In this document: positions 1 to 7,141 of the stretch, piece after piece
Layout of the letters: every line of letters starts with the position of its first letter
Position numbering within the stretch: position 1 is the stretch's first letter
Assembly (NCBI GenBank): GCA_964642485.1
Contig: CAZXPA010000003.1
Coordinates: forward strand, 1-24,964
Direction: 5' to 3'
Length of the DNA: 24,964 nt
Source: CAZXPA01 sp964642485
GTDB taxonomy: Bacteria > Patescibacteriota > Patescibacteriia > UBA2591 > UBA6264
Notes under the pieces: model-generated
Databases searched by the model: none
Told to the model about the DNA's origin: nothing
What the model saw: the letters and a program-made list of their open reading frames with translations, nothing else
Program-made: the position numbers and the translations under genes

Positions 1-2
1 AT

Positions 3-1190
3 TTATTTTTTCTTTAATTTTTTTCTTAAAAAGGCATGGATATCTAATTCATCTTCAAAATTAAACTCCTGTTCTTTTTGTTTTTTATCTTTTTTCTTGC
101 TTTTAACATCAGTTTTTTGTTTTTCCCTATAAACATGGATTTTGCCCTTTTCTGTTTCTTTAACTATTGGTTCATTTAAATCTTCATTTTGGGCTATCTC
201 GTCTAAACTAAATCCATAATCTCCTATTTGGTCATAATTAGTCGCTATTAAAGTTACTTTTATTTCATCTTTTAAGGCCTTGTCAATCACTGCTCCAAAA
301 ACAATTTTAGCCATAGGGTCCATTTCCTTGGTAATAATCTCGGCGATTTCATTAACTTCTGTCATTTTTAAATCAGAAGAACCAGTTATGATAAAAACTA
401 TCCCGTTTGCCTCTTTGGCTGAAAGGTCCATTAAAGGATTTTTTAACGCATTTTTTGCTGCCTGGGAAGCCCTGTCTTTGCCATGAGCTTGGCCAATGCC
501 TAACATGGTAATGCCTCCTTGTTTAAGAACAGGCTTAACATCAGCGAAATCAACATTAATTAAGCCAGAAACGTTAAAAATATCAGAAATTCCTTTTACT
601 CCTTGTTTTAAAACTTCATCAGCAATGTTAAATGCCTCTAAAATAGGGGTTGAGCGGTCAATCGTACGTAAAAGTTTGTCATTTGAAATTGTCATTAAAG
701 CGTCTACTCGGTTAATAAGCTTTTTTAATCCTTGTTCGGCTATTGCCTTTCTTTGTAGCCCTTCAAAAACAAATGGTTTGGTTACAATAGCTAGGGTTAA
801 AGCTTTTGTGTTTGATGCAATATCTGCTATTACTGGACTAGCTCCTGTCCCAACCCCTCCCCCTAAACCAGCGGTAATAAAAATGATGTCAGCATTTTTT
901 AAAGATTCTCTAATTTCTCTGGTATTTTGCTCTGCTGCTGCCTGGCCAAGATCAGGGTCAGCTCCAGTCCCTAATCCCTTAGTTAAAGACCGGCCGATTT
1001 TGACTTTTTTAACTCGGCCGGTAATTGTTTGCAAGGCTTGAACGTCAGTATTAATAGCCACATATTCTATCCCTGGAATTCTGGCCTTAATCATCCGCTT
1101 AACAGCTGATCCACCAGCTCCACCAACGCCAACCACTTTTATCTTAGCAAGATTCCTTGCCATTAATCTTTTTTTGCTTTTTTTGGCCAT
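3..1190 (-). CDS. ftsZ: Cell division protein FtsZ
   Basis: Tubulin-like GTPase that polymerises into the division ring at mid-cell. About 395 residues from the ATG at 1190. An in-frame TTG at 1208 would add six residues; neither start has a clear Shine-Dalgarno sequence. Visible parts: the N-terminal nucleotide-binding strand VVGVGGAGGSAV, the tubulin signature region GLGGGVGTGASPVIA, the T7 synergy loop NVDFADV with its catalytic acidic residues, a Lys/Glu-rich linker, and the conserved C-terminal peptide DELDIHAFLRKK that binds FtsA. The gene lies downstream of ftsA on the same strand, the usual dcw order. Oddity: the signature Thr of GGGTGTG is Val (codon at 852-854). The stop codon is two bases from the window edge. 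Identification is secure. Confidence 0.97.
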   Translation of the reverse strand: MAKKSKKRLMARNLAKIKVVGVGGAGGSAVKRMIKARIPGIEYVAINTDVQALQTITGRVKKVKIGRSLTKGLGTGADPDLGQAAAEQNTREIRESLKNADIIFITAGLGGGVGTGASPVIADIASNTKALTLAIVTKPFVFEGLQRKAIAEQGLKKLINRVDALMTISNDKLLRTIDRSTPILEAFNIADEVLKQGVKGISDIFNVSGLINVDFADVKPVLKQGGITMLGIGQAHGKDRASQAAKNALKNPLMDLSAKEANGIVFIITGSSDLKMTEVNEIAEIITKEMDPMAKIVFGAVIDKALKDEIKVTLIATNYDQIGDYGFSLDEIAQNEDLNEPIVKETEKGKIHVYREKQKTDVKSKKKDKKQKEQEFNFEDELDIHAFLRKKLKKK

Positions 1191-1198
1191 ATATATTA

Positions 1199-1358
1199 AA
1201 AATTCCAAGCACCAAATAACAAATAAATTCTAAACTCTAATATCTAAACCCCAAACAATACCAAAATTCAAATGTCCAAAATTCAAAACTTAATGTTTAG
1301 TATTTGGGACTTAAGTATTAGATATTGTTCAGGATTTCGGATTTAGGATTTAGAATTT
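1199..1358. repeat. Heptamer-based imperfect inverted repeat between ftsA and ftsZ
   Basis: About 160 bp without coding potential. The left arm holds degenerate heptamers on the theme AAATTCT/AAACTCT. The right arm, read on the other strand, holds AAATTCT, AAATCCT, AAATCCG and AAATCCT in series. The two arms can pair as a long imperfect hairpin in the ftsA-ftsZ transcript. No promoter of good quality was seen in it. Confidence 0.7.
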
Positions 1359-1373
1359 CCGCACGAAGTGCGG
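1359..1373 (-). other. GC hairpin abutting the ftsA stop codon
   Basis: CCGCAC-GAA-GTGCGG is a perfect 6-bp inverted repeat with a 3-base loop, touching the ftsA stop codon. No T-tract follows it on the minus strand, so it is more likely an RNA-stability or attenuation element, or part of the adjoining repeat, than an intrinsic terminator. Confidence 0.5.
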
Positions 1374-2603
1374 TCAGTATGGCAGTAAATTTCTAAGCCA
1401 TTTTTTTACTTTCGGGCCAACCTTTGGAACTACTGACAACTTACTTCTGACTCCAATTAGCCGCTGGCCCCACAAAACCAAACCAACTGCAGTTGAAAAA
1501 CTTGGATCAAAGGCTTTATTTATCCCACTAACAAATCCTTGAGGCAAACCTAAGGAGGCAGGAATTTTAAATACTTTTTTAGCTGTTTCAACTAATCCAT
1601 CTAACCTAGAGCCAGCGCCAGTTAAAATTGCCCCGGCTGGCAACTTGCCGCTTCTATCTATGCCAGCTAATTCTTTGTCTACCATTTTAAAGATTTCCTC
1701 ACACCTGGCTTCAATAATCTTAGCTACTTCTTTTTTTGAAACGGTCCCCTCTTCTTTTTCACTTAAATCTTTAAAATTAATAAGCTTATGTCGGCCGACT
1801 TTCTCCGGTAACGAGGTTCCGTAATTCAATTTAATTGTCTCAGCTAGCTCTACGGGCACACGAAGCCCGATTGCTAAATCATTGGTAATATGACGAGCAC
1901 CAATTGGCAAAACTTTAGCGGTTAAAACATCACCCTCCTCAAAAACAGCAAAACTAGTAGTAGCGCTACCTAAATTTACTACTAAAGCTCCTAATTCTTT
2001 TTGTCTTTTATTTAAAACTGCCTCAGCTGTTGAAAGAATAGTAAAAACTATTTCATTAATCCCTATACCAACACGATAAAAGCATTTAGTTAAATTTTTA
2101 ATTTGATTGGAAAGCCCTAAAATAATCTGAGCCTCAACTTCTAGACGAACCCCGGTCATCCCAATTGGATCCATAATTCCAACCTGACTATCAACAGAAA
2201 AACTGCGCGGCAAAATATGAAGAATTTCATAATTTGGCGGCCTAGCTACGGTTTGAGCGGCTTCAAGAACCCTGTCCTTATCATCTTGCTTAATCTCGCC
2301 ATCCGCTCTAGACGCAGCCACTACTCCCCGACTTTCCTGAGAAATTATATGAGCCCCAGAAATTCCAATATAGGCATGTTCTATTGACAGACCAGTCATT
2401 CTTTCAACCTGCTCAACACAGGCTGAAATACTTGAAACTGTGTCTTCAATATCCATAATCACTCCTTTGCCAATCCCGTCTGAAGGCCCTTCTCCCAAAC
2501 CAACAATATGCAGGTCTCCTTCAGGATGAACCTGGCCAACAGCAATCCTAATCGTGGCTGAGCCAAGATCAATACCAGCAATGATTTGTTGACGACGAGG
2601 CAT
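1374..2603 (-). CDS. ftsA: Cell division protein FtsA
   Basis: Actin-family ATPase that tethers FtsZ filaments to the membrane. 409 residues, the normal family length. The N-terminus has the phosphate-1 loop GIDLGSATIRIAVG; later come the phosphate-2-like segment VVNLGSATTSFAVF and the adenosine motif AILTGAGSRLDGL. The last 15 or so residues (KVKKWLRNLLPY) form a basic amphipathic helix matching the FtsA membrane-targeting sequence. The ATG at 2603 starts the GIDLGS strand at the expected distance. No Shine-Dalgarno sequence is visible. ftsZ follows after about 180 bp of repeat DNA. Confidence 0.97.
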   Translation of the reverse strand: MPRRQQIIAGIDLGSATIRIAVGQVHPEGDLHIVGLGEGPSDGIGKGVIMDIEDTVSSISACVEQVERMTGLSIEHAYIGISGAHIISQESRGVVAASRADGEIKQDDKDRVLEAAQTVARPPNYEILHILPRSFSVDSQVGIMDPIGMTGVRLEVEAQIILGLSNQIKNLTKCFYRVGIGINEIVFTILSTAEAVLNKRQKELGALVVNLGSATTSFAVFEEGDVLTAKVLPIGARHITNDLAIGLRVPVELAETIKLNYGTSLPEKVGRHKLINFKDLSEKEEGTVSKKEVAKIIEARCEEIFKMVDKELAGIDRSGKLPAGAILTGAGSRLDGLVETAKKVFKIPASLGLPQGFVSGINKAFDPSFSTAVGLVLWGQRLIGVRSKLSVVPKVGPKVKKWLRNLLPY

Positions 2604-2608
2604 ATATA

Positions 2609-2698
2609 GTTGGTTAATTGGGTACTTGGGTACTTAGTTAATTAGGATTTAAACCTAGATCCCCGATTACCCGATTACCTAAGTACCTGATTACCTAA
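2609..2698. repeat. Octamer-based inverted repeat between ybeY and ftsA
   Basis: The left arm is a run of 8-bp units (GGTTAATT, GGGTACTT, GGGTACTT, AGTTAATT). The right arm on the opposite strand has AGGTAATC, AGGTACTT, AGGTAATC, GGGTAATC. The arms are imperfectly complementary and would fold as a hairpin with a short loop near 2645-2660. It fills the whole ftsA-ybeY gap. Confidence 0.7.
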
Positions 2699-2700
2699 AT

Positions 2701-3117
2701 TTATTTTATCAATTTTTTTCTTTTAAGCCAATGTTCTATCTCCTTATTTTTCCGTTCCATTAACAATCTTTGCTTTTTTGTTCGGTGGTTATATCCTAGA
2801 ATATGAAGCAGGCCATGAATTAAGAGAATTGTTAATTCTTTTTTTTGACCATGCTTTTGTTCCCTGGCTTGTTTGACTAATTGCGGCCAACAAATAATTA
2901 TCTCCACTGGATCATCAAAAGATAAAACGTCAGTTACTCTGTCCACTCGGCGATATCTTTTATTAAGATTCTTAATGGTTTTTTGACCAACCAGGGCAAC
3001 TGAAAAAACATCTATTTTCTTTTTTTTCTTAACTGCTTTAAAGGCCTGATTTAAAACTGATCGGATAAACTTTTTATCAATCCAGCTTTTAACTAATTTA
3101 TTGACCTCAACAATCAT
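2701..3117 (-). CDS. ybeY: Endoribonuclease YbeY (rRNA maturation factor)
   Basis: Zinc-dependent endoribonuclease of the UPF0054 family, acting in 16S rRNA 3'-end maturation and ribosome quality control. About 138 residues from the ATG at 3117 (MIVEVNKL). The diagnostic zinc-site motif HGLLHILGYNH lies in the C-terminal half, with Asn in place of the usual Asp before the last His. The upstream motif RYRRVDRVTDVLSFD matches the family's N-NxxYRxxDxxTDVLSF region. An upstream ATG at 3141 is in frame but lies in the octamer repeat and would add only a repeat-encoded peptide (MFQCSNNF), so I reject it as the start. Confidence 0.93.
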   Translation of the reverse strand: MIVEVNKLVKSWIDKKFIRSVLNQAFKAVKKKKKIDVFSVALVGQKTIKNLNKRYRRVDRVTDVLSFDDPVEIIICWPQLVKQAREQKHGQKKELTILLIHGLLHILGYNHRTKKQRLLMERKNKEIEHWLKRKKLIK

Positions 3118-3243
3118 AAAATTATTTGAACATTGGAACATTTTAACATTGGAACATAAGAAATTTTTGCTCTACAAAAATTTCTTTCCTTGTCTGCCGC
3201 AGGCAGAGCATGTTCTCATGTTACCATGTTATCATGTTATAAT
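3118..3243. repeat. Octamer inverted-repeat element, copy A
   Basis: Left arm about 3120-3160: degenerate CATTGGAA/CATTTTAA octamers. Right arm 3210-3243: ATGTTCTC, ATGTTACC, ATGTTATC, ATGTTATA octamers. The arms are roughly complementary. Between them sits the perfect hairpin TCTGCC-GCA-GGCAGA (3193-3207). Copies B and C carry the same architecture with a different but still paired hairpin. It sits after porA and before ybeY. Confidence 0.8.
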
Positions 3244-3246
3244 GAA

Positions 3247-4461
3247 TTACACTCTCAAGCCAATATATTTTGGCCTTTGGCTAACTCGGCCCTTTAATAA
3301 CTCTTTAAAAACCTTTTCTATTTCCTCGGGCCCAATATCACGACCGCCTAAACCAAAAATGTAATCCTGAGCTGATTGTCCCGCCCGCCTTGCTTTGCAA
3401 AGCGAAGCGGGCAGGTTAGACAAACAGTGTCTTATCTCACTTACTAATGGTGAATAAGAACCAAAACCTATTGCCCGCTCTAAAATACCAATAAACTTTA
3501 CTTTAGACAAAGCTCTGGCTACCTGTTGATAAGGAAATGGTCTAAAAAGATTTATCCTTAACAATCCAACCCTTTTGCCTTGCTTTCTCAATTTATCAAT
3601 CACCCCTTTAGTTGTCCCCGCAGTTGAGCCCAAAGTAACAATTACTGCTTTAGCGTCATCTAAGCAATATTTTTCAAAATATCCATATTGATGACCAGTA
3701 ATCTTTTTCAATTCTTGGCCAACCTGAAGATATCTTCTCTTTACTTGAGCCATTGCGCGAGCAATTTGTGATCTGATTTCAAAATAATAATCAGGCAAAG
3801 CCAAGGGCCCAATTGTTACTGGCTTTTCCAAATTTAAAACAAAGTTTTTTGGCTTGTATTCTCCTAAAAACCTCTTCATCACTTTATCCTGATAAACTCT
3901 TACTCCTTCAGTATTGTGCGAAGTTATAAAGCCATCCTGACAAACCATTACTGGCAATTGGACATCAGGATGTTCAGCTAAACGAACAGCTAAAAAATTA
4001 TTCTCATAAACTTCTTGGTTGTTTTCACAAAAAATCTGAATCCAGCCTAAATCTCTAACCATCATTACATCTTGATAGTCATTATGAATATTAATTGGGG
4101 CCGAAAGTGCTCGAGTGGCTAAATTCATGACAATTGGCAAACGCAAGCCCGAAGCCACAGATAAAACTTCACTCATTAAAGCCAATCCTTGACTTGCAGT
4201 TGCCGTCATTGCTCGACCACCAGCAGCAGCTGCTCCAACCACTAAACTCATTGCTGAATGTTCTGATTCAACTAAAACAAATTTGGTCTTAACTTTATTA
4301 TCAGCTACAAGCTGAGCAAAGCTTTGAATAATTGGAGTTTGAGGAGTAATTGGATAAGCGGCAAAAACAACTGGATTAATCTGTCGCATTGCCTCAGTTG
4401 CCGCCTCCCCGCCGGTCAAGGCCTTTAAAACGGTTGGTGTTTGTTTTTTCTTTTTCACCAT
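3247..4461 (-). CDS. porA: 2-oxoacid:ferredoxin oxidoreductase, alpha subunit (PorA-like)
   Basis: Alpha subunit of a four-subunit pyruvate/2-oxoacid:ferredoxin oxidoreductase, which oxidatively decarboxylates a 2-oxoacid to acyl-CoA and reduces ferredoxin. 404 residues. The N-terminus shows the pyrimidine-binding domain (GGEAATEAM, YPITPQTPI, ESEHSAM, TASQGL), followed by the middle domain (LGSTAGTTKGVIDKLR) and the C-terminal GLGGRDI. Together with the porD- and porC-like genes upstream it forms a gamma-delta-alpha cluster. The beta (thiamine diphosphate) subunit, which normally follows alpha, is not here. Residues about 349-361 (NLPASLCKARRAGQ) are encoded by a quasi-palindrome and look like an insertion. 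Substrate cannot be fixed from sequence; pyruvate is most likely. Confidence 0.93.
   Translation of the reverse strand: MVKKKKQTPTVLKALTGGEAATEAMRQINPVVFAAYPITPQTPIIQSFAQLVADNKVKTKFVLVESEHSAMSLVVGAAAAGGRAMTATASQGLALMSEVLSVASGLRLPIVMNLATRALSAPINIHNDYQDVMMVRDLGWIQIFCENNQEVYENNFLAVRLAEHPDVQLPVMVCQDGFITSHNTEGVRVYQDKVMKRFLGEYKPKNFVLNLEKPVTIGPLALPDYYFEIRSQIARAMAQVKRRYLQVGQELKKITGHQYGYFEKYCLDDAKAVIVTLGSTAGTTKGVIDKLRKQGKRVGLLRINLFRPFPYQQVARALSKVKFIGILERAIGFGSYSPLVSEIRHCLSNLPASLCKARRAGQSAQDYIFGLGGRDIGPEEIEKVFKELLKGRVSQRPKYIGLRV
3380..3415. repeat. In-frame palindromic insertion within porA
   Basis: 36-bp quasi-palindrome centred on TTTGCAAA (between 3397 and 3398); 16 of 18 positions pair if one G-T is allowed. 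It encodes the peptide PASLCKARRAG, just before the conserved C-terminal GLGGRDI of PorA, and is more GC-rich than the surrounding gene. Confidence 0.65.
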
Positions 4462-4471
4462 ATTATTTCTC

Positions 4472-4753
4472 TTATTTTTCTCTAATCATTTTAATTGCTT
4501 TAAGCGGGCAGACCTGGGCGCAGATCAAGCATCCTTTACAATAATCAAAATCTGTCTCCCCTCTTTTATTATTTTTAAAAGGAATACAATTTTCTGGACA
4601 ATAATTAACACAAAGACCGCAATGATTACACTTGCCTTTATCCCAAACTGGTTTTTGAGTCCGCCAGGTCCCCGTTTTATAATTTTTTGATGATCCTGGT
4701 TGGTCAATCATGCCTCCAGGAAGTATTCTTTCTTTTTTTACTTTCTTAGCCAT
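4472..4753 (-). CDS. porD: 2-oxoacid:ferredoxin oxidoreductase, delta (ferredoxin-like) subunit
   Basis: About 93-residue iron-sulfur subunit carrying electrons from the catalytic core to external ferredoxin. Two complete [4Fe-4S] motifs are visible: CNHCGLCVNYCP and CKGCLICAQVCP, as in clostridial-type 2[4Fe-4S] ferredoxins. The N-terminal segment (ILPGGMIDQPGSSKNYKTG) with TWRTQKPVWD matches PorD-type subunits that precede the cysteine region with a tether. I start at the ATG 4753 (MAKKVKK); a GTG two codons upstream is also possible. porA begins 10 bases downstream and porC ends 16 bases upstream, so all three are surely cotranscribed. Confidence 0.93.
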   Translation of the reverse strand: MAKKVKKERILPGGMIDQPGSSKNYKTGTWRTQKPVWDKGKCNHCGLCVNYCPENCIPFKNNKRGETDFDYCKGCLICAQVCPLKAIKMIREK

Positions 4754-4769
4754 ACTCACTACAATTCGT

Positions 4770-5348
4770 TTATAGTTTAGGGTTTATCAGGTTGTATCCT
4801 TTTTGAATTAGTTTTAAATTTGCTTGAGTTAATTCTGGCCCAAGTTTTTTAATAAATTGATTCTTAGCCACTTTAAGCAAATCGTTTAATTTAACAATTT
4901 TTGTTGCTTTAATTAAAGCCCCTAATAAGACCGTATTAGAGATGTCTTTTTTAAGTATTTTTAGGGCAATTTCTGAAGCCGGTAAAGTAATCACTCTTGT
5001 CTCCGAATGGAGGCCCTTTTTAATTAATTTCTTTTTTAAAACATCCGCTGGCTGAGAAGAATTAATAATTATTAAGCCATCCTTTTTAAGGCCAGAGACA
5101 ACATTTTCCATTTCAATTAACAAGGAATCAATAACTAAAACTGCATCTGGCTCTTTAATCTCTGAATAAATATTAATTGGCTTTTCGTTTAAACGAATAT
5201 AAGCATTCATTGGCGCTCCAGTTCGAGCTGGCCCATAAGCAGGAAAAGCCTGGACAAACCTACCTGCCTTTAAGCTGGCTCCAGCTAAAAACTGAGCTAT
5301 TGTTTTAGCTCCTTGACCAGCCCGACCATGAATACGAACTTCAAACAT
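4770..5348 (-). CDS. porC: 2-oxoacid:ferredoxin oxidoreductase, gamma subunit
   Basis: Gamma subunit of the same oxidoreductase. About 192 residues from the ATG at 5348 (MFEVRIHGRAGQGAK). The opening IHGRAGQGAKT and the segment AFPAYGPARTGAPMNAYIR are hallmark family motifs; VLIDSLL-like and VLLGAL segments follow. The open frame extends 33 codons further (to 5447) through the octamer repeat, giving a repeat-encoded peptide (MFKCSNEFCSNVQMFQCSN); the conserved start argues that this is not translated. First gene of the porC-porD-porA run; ferredoxin and YtxH-like genes lie upstream on the same strand. Confidence 0.92.
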   Translation of the reverse strand: MFEVRIHGRAGQGAKTIAQFLAGASLKAGRFVQAFPAYGPARTGAPMNAYIRLNEKPINIYSEIKEPDAVLVIDSLLIEMENVVSGLKKDGLIIINSSQPADVLKKKLIKKGLHSETRVITLPASEIALKILKKDISNTVLLGALIKATKIVKLNDLLKVAKNQFIKKLGPELTQANLKLIQKGYNLINPKL

Positions 5349-5553
5349 AAGATCATTTGAACATTGGAACATTTGAACATTTGAACAAAACTCATTTGAA
5401 CATTTGAACATTTCAACATTTGAACATTCTCTGCTGTTAGCAGACAAAGAATATAATCTTTATCGTATAAAAATTATTTATGTTCTCATGTTCTTATGCT
5501 CTCATGCTCTAATGATTTAATGTTCTCATGTTCCCATGTTATCATGTTATAAT
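5349..5553. repeat. Octamer inverted-repeat element, copy B
   Basis: Left arm: tandem CATTTGAA-type octamers (about 5350-5426). Centre: perfect hairpin TCTGCT-GTT-AGCAGA at 5430-5444, then an AT-rich spacer containing TATAAT-like sequence. Right arm from 5480: ten octamers of the form ATGTTCTC/ATGCTCTC/ATGTTATC. About 100 bp of the centre and right arm are nearly identical to copy C (a single difference in the stretch from 5421 to about 5526). Confidence 0.85.
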
Positions 5554-5556
5554 GAA

Positions 5557-5784
5557 TTATTCTAATTCTTCAGTTGCCGCCCCTTCCTTAGGTGAAAAAG
5601 ATTTAATAACAATTACATTTACTGGACAATTTTCTTCAGCTACTCGATTACACCCCAAGGTGTCAACCTCTTCTTTAATTACTTCGGCTTTGCCATCGTC
5701 CTTCATTTCAAAATTTGCTGGACAAACAGCAGCACAGGTTCCGCAACCAATACATTTATCTTTATCTAATTTTATCTTAAACAT
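5557..5784 (-). CDS. Single-cluster [4Fe-4S] ferredoxin
   Basis: 75-residue ferredoxin, the likely electron acceptor of the neighbouring oxidoreductase. Cluster ligands are probably C11, C14, C17 (CIGCGTC) and the distal C53 (NCPVNVI). C21 and C45 are extra and sit where single-cluster ferredoxins of the Thermotoga type have a disulfide pair. The C-terminus has a short acidic tail (ATEELE). Same strand as, and upstream of, porC, separated by repeat copy B. Confidence 0.93.
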   Translation of the reverse strand: MFKIKLDKDKCIGCGTCAAVCPANFEMKDDGKAEVIKEEVDTLGCNRVAEENCPVNVIVIKSFSPKEGAATEELE

Positions 5785-5785
5785 A

Positions 5786-5866
5786 GATATCGATGCTAAT
5801 ATACGAATTAATACTAATGATACTAATATTCGTATAATTCGTATGCATTAGTATATTGGTATCGCA
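5786..5866. repeat. Imperfect palindrome between ferredoxin and YtxH-like genes
   Basis: 81-bp stretch in which CGATGCTAATATACGAATTA on the left pairs imperfectly with a right arm holding ATTCGTATGCATTAGTAT and GGTATCG. It has degenerate TAATAC/CGAAT units like those near 7142, 8935 and 11850. No coding potential. Confidence 0.6.
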
Positions 5867-5867
5867 C

Positions 5868-6116
5868 TTACTTCTCTTCTCCTTTAAAAGCCTTTCTAAT
5901 TTCTTCCACGTCCTTTTCAAGTTCTTGCTTAACCTGTCTAGTTTCCTTAGCCGCCTTTTTAGCTAAATCAACCGCCTTGTCTCTCCCTTCATCAATCTTT
6001 TCTTTTAATTCCTCCCTTGTTTCCCGGCCTGGCTTTTTAGCAAAAAGAACACCCAAGATTGATCCAACTATTGTACCTAAAGCTCCGGCCTTAAAAATCT
6101 TTTTAAACTTACCCAT
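5868..6116 (-). CDS. YtxH-like small membrane protein
   Basis: 82 residues. A short hydrophobic segment at about residues 11-26 (GALGTIVGSILGVLFA) is followed by the characteristic KPGRETREELKEK and a long charged helix (residues 30-80) likely to form a coiled coil. This matches the YtxH/gas-vesicle-protein-like family, of which the exact role is not established; members are often stress related. No signal peptide beyond the single membrane segment. The gene is flanked on both sides by inverted-repeat elements. Confidence 0.85.
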   Translation of the reverse strand: MGKFKKIFKAGALGTIVGSILGVLFAKKPGRETREELKEKIDEGRDKAVDLAKKAAKETRQVKQELEKDVEEIRKAFKGEEK

Positions 6117-6127
6117 AGAAAACTCAT

Positions 6128-6307
6128 TTTAACATTGGAACATTTGAACATTAGAACAAAACTCATTTGAACATTTGAACATTCTCTGCTGTTAGCAGAC
6201 AAAGAATATAATCTTTATCATATAAAAATTATTTATGTTCTCATGTTCTTATGCTCTCATGCTCTAATGATTTAATGTTCCCGTGTTCCCATGTTGTTAT
6301 GTTATTA
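6128..6307. repeat. Octamer inverted-repeat element, copy C
   Basis: Same build as copy B: CATTTGAA-type octamers on the left, hairpin TCTGCT-GTT-AGCAGA at 6185-6199, AT-rich spacer, then ATGTTCTC-type octamers from 6235. The element ends within the stop region of the nucleoside phosphorylase gene. Near identity to copy B across about 100 bp suggests recent duplication or gene conversion. Confidence 0.85.
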
Positions 6308-7135
6308 TGATTTTAATAATGAGGGATAAAAATATTTCTTTTTATTTTTCTTTTTTATTTTGTCCCATTGTTCAAGTATAACTACTGCTTGTGAAGCTGC
6401 CTGACCAGCCCGCTTTTCTCCTTTAACTGCCCATTTATTAGTGACAAAATTATCAAAAACAGCACAAATTGCTCCAGCCCTGAGATTGTATAAACTGGCC
6501 AAAGTAAACAAGACAGAAGTTTCCATTTCAATATTAGTTACTTTTGCTTTTTGTAAATCAGGCAAAATATTTTCAAAGCCTGATTGAGTATAGCCCTGAA
6601 AACCTTTTCTGCCTTCACCAACATAAAAAGCATCAGTTGAAGCAGTAATTCCTAAATGATATTTAAATTTTAATTTTTCACAGGCCTCAATCAAAGCCAA
6701 AACCACTTCATAATGGGCAAAAGCTGGATATTCTGTCCAGACATAATCTTTTGAAGTTCCTTCTAATCTCACCCCGGCCACGTTTATTATCAAATCTCCA
6801 AGATTAATTCCTGGCTGAAGAGCGCCAGTGCTGCCAACTCGAATAAAAGTCTTAACTCTTAAACGAGCGGCTTCTTCAATAGCAATTGCCGCTGAAGGAG
6901 CACCAATACCAGTTGAAAGACAAGAAATTTTAACCCCCTTAAAATAGCCAGTTATTGAGCGATATTCTCGGTGAAAAGCAATCTGTTTTTTCTTGTTCCA
7001 ATTTTCAGTAATCTTTAATACTCGGCCAGGATCACCAGGCAGGAGAATGTAAGGGGCTAAATCACTTTGACGACAAGCAATGTGGTATTGGCGGCCACCT
7101 TTACCTAGGGGTGTTTTAGATGTTGGTTTTGGCAT
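6305..7135 (-). CDS. Nucleoside phosphorylase (PNP/UDP family, uridine phosphorylase-like)
   Basis: 276-residue member of the trimeric/hexameric nucleoside phosphorylase family, which cleaves nucleosides with phosphate in nucleotide salvage. Visible motifs: phosphate-binding LPGDPGRVLKI, STGIGAPSAAIAIEE, the RVGSTGAL strand and the substrate-binding NIEMETSVLFTLA. The layout is closest to uridine phosphorylases, but base preference cannot be fixed by eye. The first 17 residues (with TPLGKGGRQ) precede the conserved core and are encoded by a small hairpin-forming sequence (about 7100-7118), so the N-terminus may be partly repeat-derived. Salvage enzymes suit an organism with limited nucleotide synthesis. 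Confidence 0.9.
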   Translation of the reverse strand: MPKPTSKTPLGKGGRQYHIACRQSDLAPYILLPGDPGRVLKITENWNKKKQIAFHREYRSITGYFKGVKISCLSTGIGAPSAAIAIEEAARLRVKTFIRVGSTGALQPGINLGDLIINVAGVRLEGTSKDYVWTEYPAFAHYEVVLALIEACEKLKFKYHLGITASTDAFYVGEGRKGFQGYTQSGFENILPDLQKAKVTNIEMETSVLFTLASLYNLRAGAICAVFDNFVTNKWAVKGEKRAGQAASQAVVILEQWDKIKKKNKKKYFYPSLLKS

Positions 7136-7141
7136 AGGACT

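Noticed and set aside
496..1041. 181-codon plus-strand open frame antisense to ftsZ
   Set aside because: It mirrors well-conserved FtsZ codons, has no recognisable domain and no ribosome binding site.
4525..4707. 60-codon frame inside porD on the same strand
   Set aside because: Overlaps the porD cysteine motifs in another frame; no start signal or domain.
5349..5553. CRISPR array
   Set aside because: Units are 8 bp, contiguous and degenerate, with no spacers of uniform length, and no cas genes are present.
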